A stretch of 64,000 bases of DNA from Cornus controversa (GCA_026545225.1 CM048853.1:13952755-14016754); one strand, 5' to 3'; positions 21,881 to 34,064 are shown, counted from the stretch's first letter. Translations and numbers: made by a program. Notes: a model not told the origin generated them from the sequence alone.

Positions 21881-23411
21881 CTTGTAAGTATTCCAAATAG
21901 AAAAGTCTATTAACCTAATTCTATTCTTGCCAACATGGGGTGATGGGTTGGAGAGTCTTGAAACAGAACTAACCTTTGGTAGTTTATATATTTTCTTTTC
22001 TTGGTACAAAGTGTGTGCTCTTAGACTTGAACCCACATCCTTGCACTTGACTGCCAGAGCTTTACGAACAACAGGCAATGGTCCCTTGATAAGTACTTCC
22101 ATATATGTTTTAAACTGTATCCTTAGAGGATGTTACTACTATGTACTTCACAATAATTTGACGAATACTCAGATTTCCATTATGAGGCTCGCTGAGGAAA
22201 ATAGGACTTAATACTTGGGTATGGTTCCTCATTGTGAATCTAGGTTTGTAGGTAAGAAATGAAAATTTAAAGGTGGGGTGGTTTCAAGATCACTCAGTAG
22301 TCATGATATTTTGTTTAACTACTACTTCTTTAGAATTTATATTTACAAAGGTTGACTCAGAAATCGATATAATTTATAATTTCTCAATGATCTAAAACTT
22401 TCTGATTTACTCAAGTTATGACCTTTTTAAAAAAAATAAAAATAAAAATTGTAAGATTGAGGATAATTAGTTTGATCAAATAGTCTTTGTATACCTTTTA
22501 CTGCACTACGTGAATTTATTTTGATGAATTTAGATTATAGGCCTTATCACCCATTAGATTTTCCTTATGGTAGTGCAAATGAAAACTAACATCTAGAATC
22601 AATAGCTTCTTGTGGTTGAAAACTATAATGATGACAAGGCAAATAAGGATTTTTTTCAGATTAATTGTTAGTGAGAAGGGAAAATAACTTCATTTAAATT
22701 TTCATTATAAATTACTTTGCTGGAGCAGGTGCTCTTGCCACTATTTCTCTCTACCTGAGCAATAGAAGAATTTACCACAAGCCTGCTCCACCCTTTGGTT
22801 ATGTGTTCTGCTGACCTTGATAGCTTCAACAGGTTGTTTTGCATTTCACCTTTTTTTTTTTTTAACTTAAGACGTAACTCTTTGCTTTGATAGAATGACT
22901 CGTAGTAAAAGTGTAATTCCAACATATCTTCGTAGTGTCAATATTGGAATAAGAAATGGTCAGACTTTTAGTTTCTGACATTCAGTATGAACAGATCGGA
23001 AAGTTTAAGTGTGAACTAAAGCATTACCATAGATAAAGGAATTTATAATTTCACAGAAATTATTACTCTCTAATTATGGTAAATAAATCAATTTTTATTT
23101 TCTAAATGGAGGTTTATGAAGTTGTGTTTCTCTCATAATTGTCTGCTTTTGCTCATGAAGCAACATCCTTGTTGTGTTCCATCTTCTTAAGTATGGAGAA
23201 ATAGATGTTAAAGCTGTCTTTTTGTCATTTCTTGTTTATATGTAATGAATTTCACTTTTACATAATGAAATTTTTGCATAAATATGGTTAAAATGGTAAT
23301 ATCTATTTTACATCATATGTTATATTAATTTTTTCATCATATAATAATTCTTATGTGGAGAGTTCATTTCAGGTTCATGCATCATCTGTGATTAGTTTGC
23401 TATAGTCTGAC
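21881..23411. other. Unassigned AT-rich DNA
   Basis: No feature could be supported. A short GC-richer piece near 22725-22830 might be an old exon but matches nothing I know. Confidence 0.45.
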
Positions 23412-23564
23412 ATGAAAACTGCCTTAAAGTCTGCATTTGGCAATATAGATGGTCCATTGTCTGTCATTGAGTGGTGCAAAGGCCACAATCAATCAAGTGA
23501 TGCAAGAAGCGAGGTTGCCAACATGCATTCTAATACATCCACCAAAAGAGTAAATGGAACATGA
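23412..23564 (+). CDS. Possible small ORF or orphan exon, unknown
   Basis: ATG 23412 opens 50 codons ending in TGA at 23562. The product includes ALKSAFGNIDGPLSVIEWC and a Ser/Asn-rich end. Base composition is richer in G+C than the surroundings, like an exon. I do not recognise the family, and there is no clear splice signal or promoter. It may be part of a broken host gene, since another host remnant (TIM50-like) lies 5 kb away. Confidence 0.25.
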   Translation: MKTALKSAFGNIDGPLSVIEWCKGHNQSSDARSEVANMHSNTSTKRVNGT

Positions 23565-24040
23565 GTTTAATATATCGGTAAAAAAACTTCATTACATCTT
23601 GTTCAATAGGATAGATGAAATCTCCTCCTTCGTTTATAAATGTAACTGCAATTTTCTTCTTTTGTAATAAGTTAATTCTTGTTATAATTCATATTGGAAA
23701 TAGGAACAACCATGATTTCTAATCTTATGATTTCTATAAATATATAGAAAATTATTAAAACAGGAAGGAAACAACGAAGTTTGAAGGAGAAATTTCATTT
23801 CATGGCCAAGTAAAGTAGTTGTTTTTGGAGTTAACATAGGCTAATGAACTACTCAAAATATTAAAAAAAATTAATGCATGTGTTAGTTTTTAATGTACTG
23901 TTAATAATTGGCACAATCTGCTCCTAAATTACAGCAACAATTATAATAATCAAATCCCTAAAATAAAGGAACTAAATATGGTAGCAACTCTAGAAAGCCA
24001 AAGATAGAAGATCTACTATGTACAACTAATATTAGCTATC

Positions 24041-24650
24041 CTAACTAATATCTTCCAACACTCCCCCTCCAGCTGGTGCATAGATATTTTGCATGCCTAG
24101 CTTCTCAAGAAAAGAATCGAAGGATCTACTAGGAACTCTTTTAGTTAACACATCAGCAATTTGATTCTCCGACTTCTCAAAAGAAGTGCTTATCAATCCT
24201 GCCTTTAGCTTCTCTTTGATAAAGTGTCTGTCCACTTCAATGTGTTTTGTTTTGTCATGTTGAACTGGGTTATGAGCAATGCTAATTGCTACCTTGTTGT
24301 CACAATGTAACCTCATTGGTTTTTCAAAGTTGAGTCCAAGCTCCTTTAATAGTGATTTCAACCATAAGAGTTCACAAATTCCATGAGCCCCTAAATTCTG
24401 CTTCTGCACTAGATCTAGCAACCACAGATTGTTTCTTGTTGTGCCAGGTCACTAGGTTGCCACCTACAAACGAACAGCAGCCAGAAGTAGACCTTTGATC
24501 AGTTACAGAGCCTGCCCGGTTTGCATCTGTGTATGCTTCTACTTCCATATGACCATGTTTAGAAAATAATAACCCCTTACCTGGGGCTGACTTCAAGTAA
24601 CAAAGAATTCTATTCACAGCGTCCATGTGAGTCTCAAAAGGTGCATGCAT
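24041..24650 (-). pseudogene. pol: Copia RT/RNase H C-terminal part
   Basis: Two overlapping minus-strand frames give NRILCYLKSAPGKGLLF, AYTDANRAGSVTDQRSTSG, ARSSAEAEFR and then LWLKSLLKELG, HCDNKVAISIAHNPV, TKHIEVDRHFIKEKL and DVLTKRVP. These are the standard copia RNase H blocks. A frameshift near 24380-24420 splits them. The natural end lies next to the polypurine tract. Confidence 0.85.
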
Positions 24651-24744
24651 AAACTAGCTTACCACACTTACAACATGAGCAATGTTAGGTCGAGTGTGAG
24701 ACAAATAGATCAGTTTACTGACCAATCTCAGATATCTTTCTCTA

Positions 24745-24984
24745 TCAATAGGAGCACCTCTTATAAGTCTGGGCAGCTGTATCCTCTATGTTTTTGGCAG
24801 TAGGTAAGCGCATATAACCAGAACTAATGTTATATGTCATAAAATTGAGAAGCCATGTCATCACCATGGCATTCTCCTCATCCCATGTAGTAATTTTAGG
24901 ATCAGTTTTTTTTTTGGCCGAGCCTTGTCTCTTGTAATATATCCCAATTTGCTCTTCCCAGTGATAAAAAGCATCACAATCCAA
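24745..24984 (-). pseudogene. gag: Copia gag N-terminal remnant
   Basis: The minus-strand frame reads YHWEEQIGIYYKRQG ... WDEENAMVMTWLLNFM ... GYMRLPTAKNIEDTAAQTY, the N-terminal pattern of copia Gag (UBN2-like). It joins almost directly to RT/RNase H sequence below 24745. Protease, integrase and most of RT have therefore been deleted. Confidence 0.65.
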
Positions 24985-25632
24985 AACCAGGCAAGGTAAT
25001 TGGTCCCATCCAACTTTTGAGATGTCATCTGAACATTCATATTATCATGAGCAGGGGCTGAATGAGCAGGGCTGATTGAAATGGTGGTGTAGGATCGGAG
25101 ACTGAGCTTATGTTAGACATGTTCTTAGATCAAGTTTAATAAGTGAATTCCACCAATCTCTAGCAAATAGTAATACAAAAAAAGGCTTGTAAACTATAAA
25201 AAGCAAGAGAAGAGTTTACAGAGGAGTGTAGTCGATGTGATAGAGATGGCTGCTAAAAGAACTCTTACCTAGGCCTGATCAGTGGTCGGCAATAGCACCA
25301 AGACCAAATTGCTCCCTCTTTTTGAAAAAAAAAATTTACATTTCTCTTACGACCTAGCTTTGATACCATGTAGAATTGTAGAGAAATATTTTTTGTATAT
25401 TCACTCTATCTTATCTTTACATCTTGTTCATGTATATATAGGAAAGAGGAAAAAACTAAACAAGGAAAAAGAAAGCAAATCCCTACAATCTGCTCCTAAC
25501 TTACAGCAACAATTATAATAATCAAATCCCTAAAATAAAGAAACTAAATATGGTAGCAACTCTAGAAAGTCAAAGATAAAAGATCTGCTATATACAACTA
25601 ATATTAGCTGGCCTAACTAATATCTTCCAACA

Positions 25633-25729
25633 GAGGAAGCACTTGAGTGCTGATGCAGAGCAAGTGGAAGAGGAATTTCTTCAAATAGTTAAACATCGCA
25701 AGAAGTCTAGGCTGAGAGTGCATTGATCG
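25633..25729 (+). other. Short open coding-like stretch of unknown origin
   Basis: A + strand frame reads KHLSADAEQVEEEFLQIVKH then RKKSRLRVH-stop. It may be an exon end or part of a LINE/host sequence split by the copia element. Not recognised. Confidence 0.2.
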
Positions 25730-26195
25730 CTTTATTGGTTTTAAGCCATTATTTAAGTCTTAAATCTGTTTTAATTATCTATTTAATGTTGCGTCAGCTT
25801 TAGTTGGATATTTTTGTCATTTTGCTTTTATTTTATAAGTCATGTGCCTATTAAATGAGTCATGTGACCATCTAATGGTTGTTTTGTCATTTTAGGACCT
25901 TTTTATTCTGCTGGATAGAATATTAGCTCTTAGATTATATTTATATGTAGGGCTAGGATTGAATATTTGCTAGGGCATCCCTTGTGGCTTATAAAAGGGT
26001 TGTTCCAAGTTGTATTCAGCAGTTTTTGGACGTTATCAATATAGTTAGCTTGCTATCGCAGCTTTTTACCTCTCCCTTTCTTTTGGGATTGAGTTGTGGG
26101 TGTTTAAGCTATTCCCTAGTGTGATCTAGCTCTCTGTTTTCCCTACTTCTGATTATTTCTCTTCATAAGCTGATTGCATTAGTTAGTATCAGAGC
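25730..26195 (+). repeat. Orphan LTR end with primer binding site
   Basis: The sequence has a TATA box (CTTATAAAAGG, about 25990) and an end in CA at 26178. A methionine-tRNA type primer site, TAGTATCAGAGC, lies at 26184-26195, one base off the common TGGTATCAGAGC. The internal region is lost and LINE sequence starts about 70 bases later. The left end of the LTR is not certain. Confidence 0.55.
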
Positions 26196-26257
26196 AAGTT
26201 TTAGTCTAGTGGGTTTGTGTTAGGTTATCATATCTCTCTCTTAGGTCTCTCAACTGA

Positions 26258-27300
26258 CCCACATCTGCATTACAGAACACTAAGGTGTCATCTGCAAACA
26301 AAAGGTGTGATATCTCCATCTAATGCAATTGCTCCCTCCCTACTTTGAATCCTTTGATATATCCTAGCTCCATTGCCCTTTTCATCAAGCGGCTGAAGGC
26401 CTCCATCACAATAAGGAAGAGAAACGGGGACAAAGGATCACCTTGATGCAAGCCTCTTGAATTGCAAAAGAATCCAGAAGGGGAATCATTTACAAGCACT
26501 GAGAATTTCACTATAGAAATACAAAACTCAATCCATCTCCTTCATCTCTCCCCAAAACCTATCCGCTCCAACAAGTAAAGCAAAAAACTCCAACACACAT
26601 GATCACCCTGTCTCAAACCCCTTCCATTTTCAAAATACCCGTCCAAGCTTCCATTCAAATTGATAGAGAATTTTACTGTTGTCATACATGTCATGACTCA
26701 AGCAACAAAGATCTAAGAGTTGCTTCCATAAATCTCCATGAGATAGTATCATAGGCCTTCTTAATATCTACCTTCATTGCAACTCTAGCTGGCCTTTCAT
26801 TTTTATGATAGTTCCTCAATAACTCCTGAGCAAGCAATATGTTATTTGTAGTACTTCTACCAGGGACAAAAGCTCCTTGATTAGTGCTAATACATGTGCT
26901 AAGGATAGATTTAATCCTATTTGCAATAATCTTTGCAATGCACTTATACAAAACATTACAAACTGATATAGGTCAAAAATCACCAAAAAATGTAGGATTC
27001 TAAACTTTTGGAACTAAGGTTATGATTGTAGAATTCACCTCTTTTAAAAGTTTACTAGTTGAGAAGAAGTTTAGGACTATTTTTGTAACATCATCCCCAA
27101 TAACACTCCAAGTTCTCTTAAAAAATAATGCATAAAATCCATCCCTCCTAGGAGCTTTGTCATCTTTAAGAGAGAAAATAATAGCTTGAACCTCTGCTTT
27201 AGTCACAGGCAATTGCATTCTCTGAGCTTGCTTTTCAGATATAGGATTAGCAATAAACTGAGTCACATCAATAGCATCTCCTTCTTCACTATTTTTGCTT
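26258..27300 (-). pseudogene. L1-type LINE reverse transcriptase fragment
   Basis: Read on the minus strand from 27266 down, it has ITKAEVQAIIFSLKDDKAP-type text and YKCIAKIIANRIKSIL. Next come [53 protein letters not shown] and FADDTLVFCNAD near 26270-26300. It covers the N-terminal half of RT to the catalytic box; endonuclease and C-terminus are missing. It is the same family as the LINE at 15897-17640 (shared GFKVGR and VMEA(L/F)S(K/R)LM). Frame breaks at about 26520-26690 and 26960-27000. Confidence 0.85.
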
Positions 27301-28494
27301 GTGTGATCACCTGCTGATGTTGTGCCTTGTCATCAATCTTTCTCTCTCTCTTTTCAAGAGTTGATACAGCTGTAACAATTGACGTATCTCAAGTTCTGTT
27401 AGTATTGATCCTCTTCATATTTTTTGCGTTCTCTTATTCGTTTTCTGTAGTTCTTTTCCTTCTTTATAATTTTTATACATTTCTCGCAGGATATAGGATA
27501 TTTTATGAGCTTAGGGGACAGAAATATAAATATATTTTAACAATATTATCACTGAAAAGAACATATATTGTATACAAATCTATTAAATCTTAACTCAACA
27601 AAGCAAAACTACAAATCATGGTGCTATGAACTAATATTTAAAAATGTAAATTTCCCATACTAACATTCCATACTTGGGATGTCCTTACATATTCAATTTT
27701 TTCCTGAACTCTTGCTAATAAAATTGTTATTTTGTCACATATAAGTTGAGATCTATATTGCCTTTTGTATTTCATATATTCATTTGAGAGACAAACAAGT
27801 ATAAAGAATAAATCAGAACGCATGTCTTAAAAAATAAATTGTATTTGTTGCAAGTCATTATTGTTGTTTAGTTTACTTGATCCTTCTATTATGACGAGTT
27901 AGTGGTCTCATGACTAATAAAATCTTAGAATCTAGCAATTTTTGTTCTGCCTGCATTGCTCATTAAATCTACTTTGAAATAAATGGGTGGGTTCTATTGA
28001 GGTATATTCTGGTTTGGAGAAGATTGTTGTGATTTATATATATATTGTTCTCTTCATATTTTTTTATAAAGCAAACTGCTTGAAAATACATAATTAGTGA
28101 CAAGATTTGCTAAAGTTGCGTAATATGTCCTGAGATGGATATTTGTTAATTAATACTTAGTCACCTGGAGTAATGATGCTTAGGAAACTAGTGGGATGTT
28201 TCCTAGACCTAACTTTGTTTTGATGCATGTATCCCTAGAGATATTCATATCAAATGTAGCATGGCAATGGCATTTTCTTATTACAATTATGTGACGGATC
28301 ATTTTCTAGTGAATTCTTTATTTAGAAAAATGTTATAAGGATGGGGTTAATCTTGTTATTGTTTGTTGTTAGCTGGTTCTTTGCACAATATTCTTTCTGT
28401 TTCTCTTTCATAGGAAGGATCCTCATCCTTCTCTCCCTATGTTTTTTTCTTAAGACTCTTTTGTATTTTACCAATAAAAAAAAGTGCACATTGG
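27301..28494. other. Unassigned DNA
   Basis: AT-rich, with no credible gene or element end. It may include introns of the TIM50-like remnant downstream. Confidence 0.45.
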
Positions 28495-29235
28495 CTATAA
28501 CGTGCAACACAAACATATTGGCTCAAATGTGTGCAGATGTTCTTGTTCTCCCTCTGCTCCACATACTTGACTTAAAGGTTTGAGCATGTCCATATAAACA
28601 TTAGGCACTTGTTCCTTGTTTTGGATGTTCTCTTTGTGTTTTCCCCCTTCAAGTAAATCTAAATCTATTTTACATACGATTTATAATTTTTAATGTCATT
28701 AATAAGATGTTCTTGCTGGCAGGTTCTCTCAAAGCTGAACATAGATCCTTCAAGAATTCTTTATGTGTGTGGTCATGTACTTGAAAATAGCCTTCAACCA
28801 GAAAACTCTATACAAATTAAGCCATAGAAGCTTGAAGAAGATGATACAACACTGTTGGTGCACAAAGACAAGCACATTGGCTCAATTGTGTGCGGATTGT
28901 TCTTGTTCTCCCTCCTGCTCCGCATACTTGACTTAAAGGTGTGAGCATGTCCATATAAACATTAGAAACTGAGTATACCTTACATTGTTCCTTGTTTTGG
29001 ATGTTCTCCCTGTTTTTTCCCCCTTCGAGTAAATATAAATATATTTTACATATGATTTATAATTTTTAATATTGTTAATAAGATGTTCCTACTAGCAAGT
29101 TTTTTTCAAAGCTCAACAAAGATCCTTCAAGAATTCATCATGTGTGTGGTCATTCACTTGATAATTGCCTTTAGCCGGAAAACTCTATACCAATTAAGCC
29201 ATGGAAACTTGAAGAAGATGATACAACACTGATGA
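28495..29235 (+). repeat. Tandem duplication of about 370 bases covering a TIM50-like exon
   Basis: 28495-28861 and 28862-29235 share TTGGCTCAA..TGTGTGC, TTCTTGTTCTCCCTC, CTTGACTTAAAGGT, GAGCATGTCCATATAAACAT and then the exon. The copies differ by substitutions and small indels, so the duplication is not recent. The first copy of the exon is cut at the junction. Confidence 0.8.
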
Positions 29236-29460
29236 ATCTTATCCCTTTCTTAAACGTAAGCATCCTATCATTATCAGAGTATATTTATATAAGGAACTCT
29301 TCTTCTCTTCTTGATTATCATGGATGTACTTAGGCTTATGCTAGATTTTAGTATTAATTAGCTACCTATTTTGCTTCAGATGTTGCCCGATTTAGACCAG
29401 CTGATATTCGTCTTGTACTAGCCTATTATCAAGGGTGTGATAGTCCAAAGAGCACCAGAG
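28723..29460 (+). pseudogene. TIM50: TIM50-like pseudogene fragment (mitochondrial import subunit), C-terminal exons
   Basis: TIM50 is the inner-membrane receptor of the TIM23 import complex. Exon copy 1 (28723-28861) reads LSKLNIDPSRILYVCGHVLE then SLQPENSI and KLEEDDTTLL, with a stop where the family has IKPWKLE. Exon copy 2 (29100-29255) reads SKLNKDPSRI, IPIKPWKLEEDDTT and LIPFL, with TAG in place of the Gln of LQPEN, then a GTAAGC donor. A last piece (29380-29460, after TTCAG) reads VARFRPADIRLVLAYYQGCD. The frame between the last two pieces is off by one base. The family has DLSKLNRDPSKV and VARxRPADIRPVLASYQ here. The phosphatase-like domain and N-terminus are absent. Host-gene debris, not functional. 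Confidence 0.75.
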
Positions 29461-29702
29461 GTAAAGTTTCTTCCCTATTTGTGTGTTTGCTTACTATTTG
29501 TATATGTGTAGTGAATAATTCCTAAAATTACGTTTAGTCTCATATTTTTTGATCGTAGGACTTGGCCCAACCATTAGTGACCCGAGTCCTTTTGAGAGTG
29601 GGTAGATGAAAAGAAGAGTGAACTGAGCCATTAAATTTAGGCCCATGATTGAAACAAGGCCCAGAGCCCACTCTATTTGAATTAAAGTTCTTTCTGACTC
29701 CC
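29461..29702. other. Flank left of the TRIM insertion
   Basis: No gene is seen. It is the original neighbour of 36089 onwards, before the TRIM inserted between the two TCACG copies. Its last 7 bases (29696-29702), with the TCACG and the TRIM end, recur at 34065-34107. Confidence 0.5.
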
Positions 29703-29738
29703 TCACGTGTAATACCCCGCTCCAACACATGGTATGAT

Positions 29739-31247
29739 TGATAGGCGTTGAATGTTACGCATTCTAGCCTCTTAACTTATGTATTTTATTCTCTTAGTGA
29801 TAGATTATTTTGTGATTTTACTTTGTTTTAGTGTTTTCTGTATTTTCAGGGCCTTAATGATTATTTCAGTTAAAACCGTGCTTTTGGGTTTTTAAAGAAG
29901 ACATCCAAGATGGCGAGATGAAGCCTACATCAAGGAGATTCACTCAACCATTTATTTCAACTCAAATCAGCCCAAGAAAGAGGTCCAAGAGAATTACAGC
30001 TGTTTAAGAAGGTTTCGGGCCTGAAGCCCAAATCTGTGCATAATGCAGTCTTAATCCCGTTTTGGAAAATGGACCAGAAGTCTTATTTTCGAGCCTCAAA
30101 TCGACATTATTTCCACTTAGAGTTGAACGAAATTTGATTCTGCACACTTTTGTATTTCATGAAAATTCCGTAAATCGGACTTCTAGTGGGTCAAAAGTTG
30201 GGCCGAAGTCAGCAGGAAAAACCCACCTGATTAGTGCTGCGGGAAACCCTAATTAATTCCTAATTGGATTAGGACTTTGGTATATTCTCTTGGAGAATAA
30301 AGTGAAGACTTGGAGGCTGAATTGAGAGAGCTTACACACAGAGATTGGAGAGTCTGAGAGGGCTGAAGAGAACAGAAACATATTGCAGAGCCATTGGAGA
30401 ACGAAGTCATACGCGTAATTCAGAAAGATGATGTCTTCTTCCTCAACAGTTGAAGCTTCTTCTTCTACCATGAGCGGCTAGTTCATCCACTAGGGTTTTG
30501 ATGTAGCCCTAACAAAGCATCAATGGTTGGATTGTTTTAATTATTGGGGACCTTTATATACATGCATAGATTGTGTAATTGTGAGGATTCTTATTATAGA
30601 ATTGAGCAATAAAAGTCTTGTAAATTCAATCTCAGTGATTTCTTATCTTATTTTAGATATTTAGTTGTTGTTATTGAACTCAATCTCTTTTGTTTTCTGT
30701 GATCATGAGAGAGATTATTACACAATGGTAATCACTGAATATATTGTTATGAGCTTTGATGGATTATGCCTAGAGAAGATGAACCATACTGCACCCTAGA
30801 TTAGAGTAGTTAGGCAGATGGCCCATGCCAATCGAAGATAGTCCATGGCTTAGCCTTAATCATATGTTATCTTCTTGATGGATGAAGGTGAGCTTGTAGC
30901 CACCGACACCACTTATGCATGATGTAATTCCCCTATAGTTGATTCAATTGACCATTGATTGTGGAGTTAGTGGTGAAGTCAAACACCCTAGATTTCTCTC
31001 CTATTATCTTCACTATCTTGTTTACTTTGATTTATTTTATTTTACTTTTTAATTAGTTTAGTTTAAAAATCAGAATTCTTTTCTTATAAATTTAATTAGA
31101 ATTAATTCCGTAATCCAACTCGTCAGAACATAATCCCTGAGGTACGATACCCCTTTTGATAGCCCTAATCTGCAAGGAATTCGTTCTATTGCGAAGTGTG
31201 AAAATTTTAATTGATATACTTTTTGAGTCACACTCACACACGAATCA
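29739..31247 (+). repeat. 5' LTR of element B
   Basis: 1,509 bases, TG...CA. It contains a small open frame around 30062-30256 that is repeated unchanged in the 3' LTR. This reflects LTR identity and is not a gene. Confidence 0.9.
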
Positions 31248-31252
31248 ATTTT

Positions 31253-31270
31253 TGGCGCCGTTGCCGGGGA
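31253..31270 (+). promoter_or_regulatory. Primer binding site of element B (tRNA-Asp type)
   Basis: TGGCGCCGTTGCCGGGGA lies five bases after the 5' LTR. It is the standard Athila/Calypso-type site complementary to the 3' end of tRNA-Asp. Confidence 0.88.
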
Positions 31271-31468
31271 TTATCTATTTGATTGATTGGATTTTACAGA
31301 ATTAATTTTAATTGAATTTTTAGTTTAGGAAATTTTTTTTTTTAATTTTTATATTTTTCTTTTAATTTTGTTTTTGTTTTATTTTTAGATACTAACTTGT
31401 TTTATTTTTATTTTTTTTATAATTTTTATATTTGTTACTAACTTGTATTATTTTATTTTTGTTTTCTT

Positions 31469-32894
31469 TTGAGGGACTTCAATCATCGTACCATTGAGCA
31501 AGAGGAAGAAATTATTGATTTCATGGCCAGTGTGCATGATAACAATGAGGACAACAATATTGTGCCTAATGCTGTTGTGGAGAGGGCGCGTTTACTCAGA
31601 GATTACTATGTCCCAGAAACATACAATTCGCCAGCTGAATTTCAACTGCCTAATGTCACAGCACAGAGCTATGAGATCAAGCCCAGTATCATTCAGATGT
31701 TGCCATCCTACTTTGGGCTGACTGATGAAGATCCATACAAGCACTTAGATGATTTTATAGAAGTTTGCTCAACAACAAAAATTAAAAACTTCTCAGAAGA
31801 TGCTTTCAGGATGCGACTCTTTCCATTCTCCTTGAAAGACAAAGCAAAGTATTGGTTCAGATCTCTACCGGCATGCTCTATCACTACATGGACTCAAATG
31901 CAAAGTGAGTTCTTGAAGAAATATTTTCCGATAGGGAAGACCAATCAGTTCAGACGTGCTATCACTGGTTTCTCCCAACATGAGGGGGAACAATTTTATG
32001 AGACATGGGAAAGATTCAAGGACCTTCTTAGGAAGTGTCCTCATCACCAAGTTCTAAAGTGGCAGTTAGTGCAGTGTTTCTATGAGGGGCTAACAGAGAG
32101 TAACAAACAGATGGTGGATGCATCATGTGGGGGTACTTTCATGTTAAAAAGCGAAGATGAAGCATGGACTTTGTTCGAGAACCTTAGTGACAATTCTTTA
32201 CAAAGTGTGTCTTCATCTCGTTCGAGCAGACCATCCAATACAAGGAGGATAAGCTGATATTTTTGATATTGATTCTACAGATGCTATGTCTACCATTGTG
32301 GATGCTGTGGCACAAAGAATGGTGCAACTCATGGCAACTGGTCAAGTTTCTAATCCATCTTTAGTAATTCAACCCACTTTTCAGCCTCAAAACTATGTGC
32401 CTCCACAACCATATGAAGCACAAGTTCCTATGCCACCAAAGAGTTCGGCTCTTGAAGATAAGATGATGCTTGCCCTAGCAAAACTTGATAAGCTTGACTC
32501 TATTGCTGAAGTACTTCAATCCACTGCTCAATTGGTACATTCTCACTCTCAATCAATTGCCAAACTGGAATCTCAGTTTGGACAACTTGCCAATGCCTTG
32601 AGTAAAAGAGAAGAGGAAAAGTTACCAAGTCAACCCATTGCCAATCCTAGAGGGATGCATGATTATTTGAGCAACCCATATCTTGAGGAGGTTCAAGCCA
32701 TCACCACTTTGAGAAGTGGAAAAGTAATTGATAACAAGGTGGGGGAGAAGAAGAATGATCAAGAAGAGGTGCTCATGAGTCCAATTGCTGAAAATTTATA
32801 TGAGCCCAAGGCTCCTTTCCCACAACGTTTACAAGAAACATCCAAGTTGGGGAAACAAGGGGACAAGTTGCATGACATGATGGAGGTGTTTTGA
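31469..32894 (+). pseudogene. gag: gag of element B
   Basis: Gag core: PYKHLDDFIEVCSTTKIKNF, MRLFPFSLKDKAKYWF, EFLKKYFPIGKT, ETWERFKDLLRKCPHH and FYEGLTESNKQM. It parallels element A. Coding similarity begins at a TTG at 31469 where a start ATG may have been lost; the first in-frame ATG is at 31523. A one-base frame change falls at about 32250, between NTRRIS and DIFDIDSTDAMS. TGA at 32892-32894 sits before QVKINIPLLDAI, probably CGA changed to TGA. No zinc knuckle is seen, so that part is deleted relative to element A. Confidence 0.82.
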
Positions 32895-32897
32895 CAA

Positions 32898-33847
32898 GTG
32901 AAGATTAATATACCACTCCTTGATGCCATCAAACAGATTCCTCCTCATGCCAAATTCTTGAAGGACTTGTGCACTCAGAAAAGGAGATCAATGAGCCATG
33001 TGCCAAAGAAAGTGATGCTGCCACAACAAGTGAGTTCTATAATTCAGCAGTGCACTCCTCCCAAGTACAAAGATCCTGGTGCTCCAACTATCTCATGCAT
33101 AATTGGAGAGCACCATGTTGATAAAGCTCTTCTGGATTTAGGTGCAAGTGTGAATTTATTGCCTTACTCGGTTTACCTACAGTTGGGTTTGGGAGAATTA
33201 AAGCCTACCACGATGGTTTTGCAATTTGCAGATAGATCAACCAAACGACCTTGTGGGATCATTGAAGATGTCATCATCAAGTTAGATAAATTTTATTTCC
33301 CAGTGGACTTCATTGTTCTAGATACCGAGCCAGTGCATAATTCGAAGAGGCACATTCCAGTCATCCTTGGTCATCCGTTTCTAGCTACTGCTAATGCTCG
33401 TGTTAATTGTAGAGCGGGATCATGGATATATCATTTGGCAACATGAAGGTAAAATTGAATATTTTTAATGCCATTGAACAGCCTCCAGATGAGAGTGAGT
33501 GTTTCTTCATGGATGAAATTGGTGATTGTGTGGAAGAAATTGCCCCGTTTGCTTTATCTCGAGATGATGTGAAGTCCGTCGCGGGGGTGAATGATATGCT
33601 TGAGTTAGTGGCCATGAAAGATAAGCCACCTTGGAAGATTCCGATTGACCCATTTTCTTCTCTTTCTAGCACTCCTCTAGTGCAATCATTGGAGTCTCTT
33701 CCATGGTTTGAATTGAATTCAAGGCAAGGATATACATTTTTAGAAGCCAATGCGATCCTTCCGGGTACTTCGAGTTTGACACAAGGAGGTGAGGATCATA
33801 TAAAAGGGGTGAAGTTAAATATCCTCAAGCGATGTGGCATTTGGTGA
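32898..33847 (+). pseudogene. pro: Aspartic protease region of element B
   Basis: Continuation of gag in the same frame as 32286-32894. The protease motif is KALLDLGASVNLLPYSVY (about 33124-33177), then QFADRSTKRPCGIIEDV and DFIVLDTEPVHNS. A one-base loss near 33418 shifts the frame before MDISFGNMKVKLNIFNA. The frame ends at 33845-33847 after text that matches the region just before RT in element A. Everything from RT onwards is missing. Confidence 0.82.
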
Positions 33848-34064
33848 ACCTTGAATTGGAGTTGATCGTCTCCTACGGACGTTAAATTGTAGGTTCTGTA
33901 TGTATTTCTATACTTTATTTCCCTTAGTTTTCTTTAATTTTAATTTTTAATTTTAGTTTTCTTAGGTTTTTCTTCAATTCTAGTTGCGTTTTAATGTTTT
34001 TTCTTTGAGTTTTTGATGTATAAGTTGCTTTCGGAGGATGCCAAGAGGTGTACCGAGGTATTCG
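33848..34064 (+). other. Truncated 3' end of the element B interior
   Basis: T-rich non-coding sequence with no polypurine tract at its end. It breaks off at ATTCG|GACTCC, where a copy of the left genomic flank starts. Confidence 0.6.

Larger units (their letters stand above)
23913..25632 (-). mobile_element. Ty1/copia element with a large internal deletion (minus strand)
   Basis: The 5' LTR lies at 25369-25632 and a 5'-starting part of the 3' LTR at 23913-24060. Both share ACAATCTGCTCCTAA ... TATCTTCCAACA (plus strand). The primer site complement GCTTTGATACCA (25357-25368) touches the 5' LTR, and the polypurine tract complement CTCCCCCTCC (24061-24070) touches the 3' LTR. Internally only a Gag start and the RT/RNase H end remain. 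The left LTR lacks its outer 110 bases or so, so no target duplication can be checked; GAGGA flanks the right. Confidence 0.85.

Noticed and set aside
30062..30471. Pair of small ORFs repeated identically at 34431-34840
   Set aside because: They are repeated only because they lie inside the two nearly identical LTRs of element B. No coding features.
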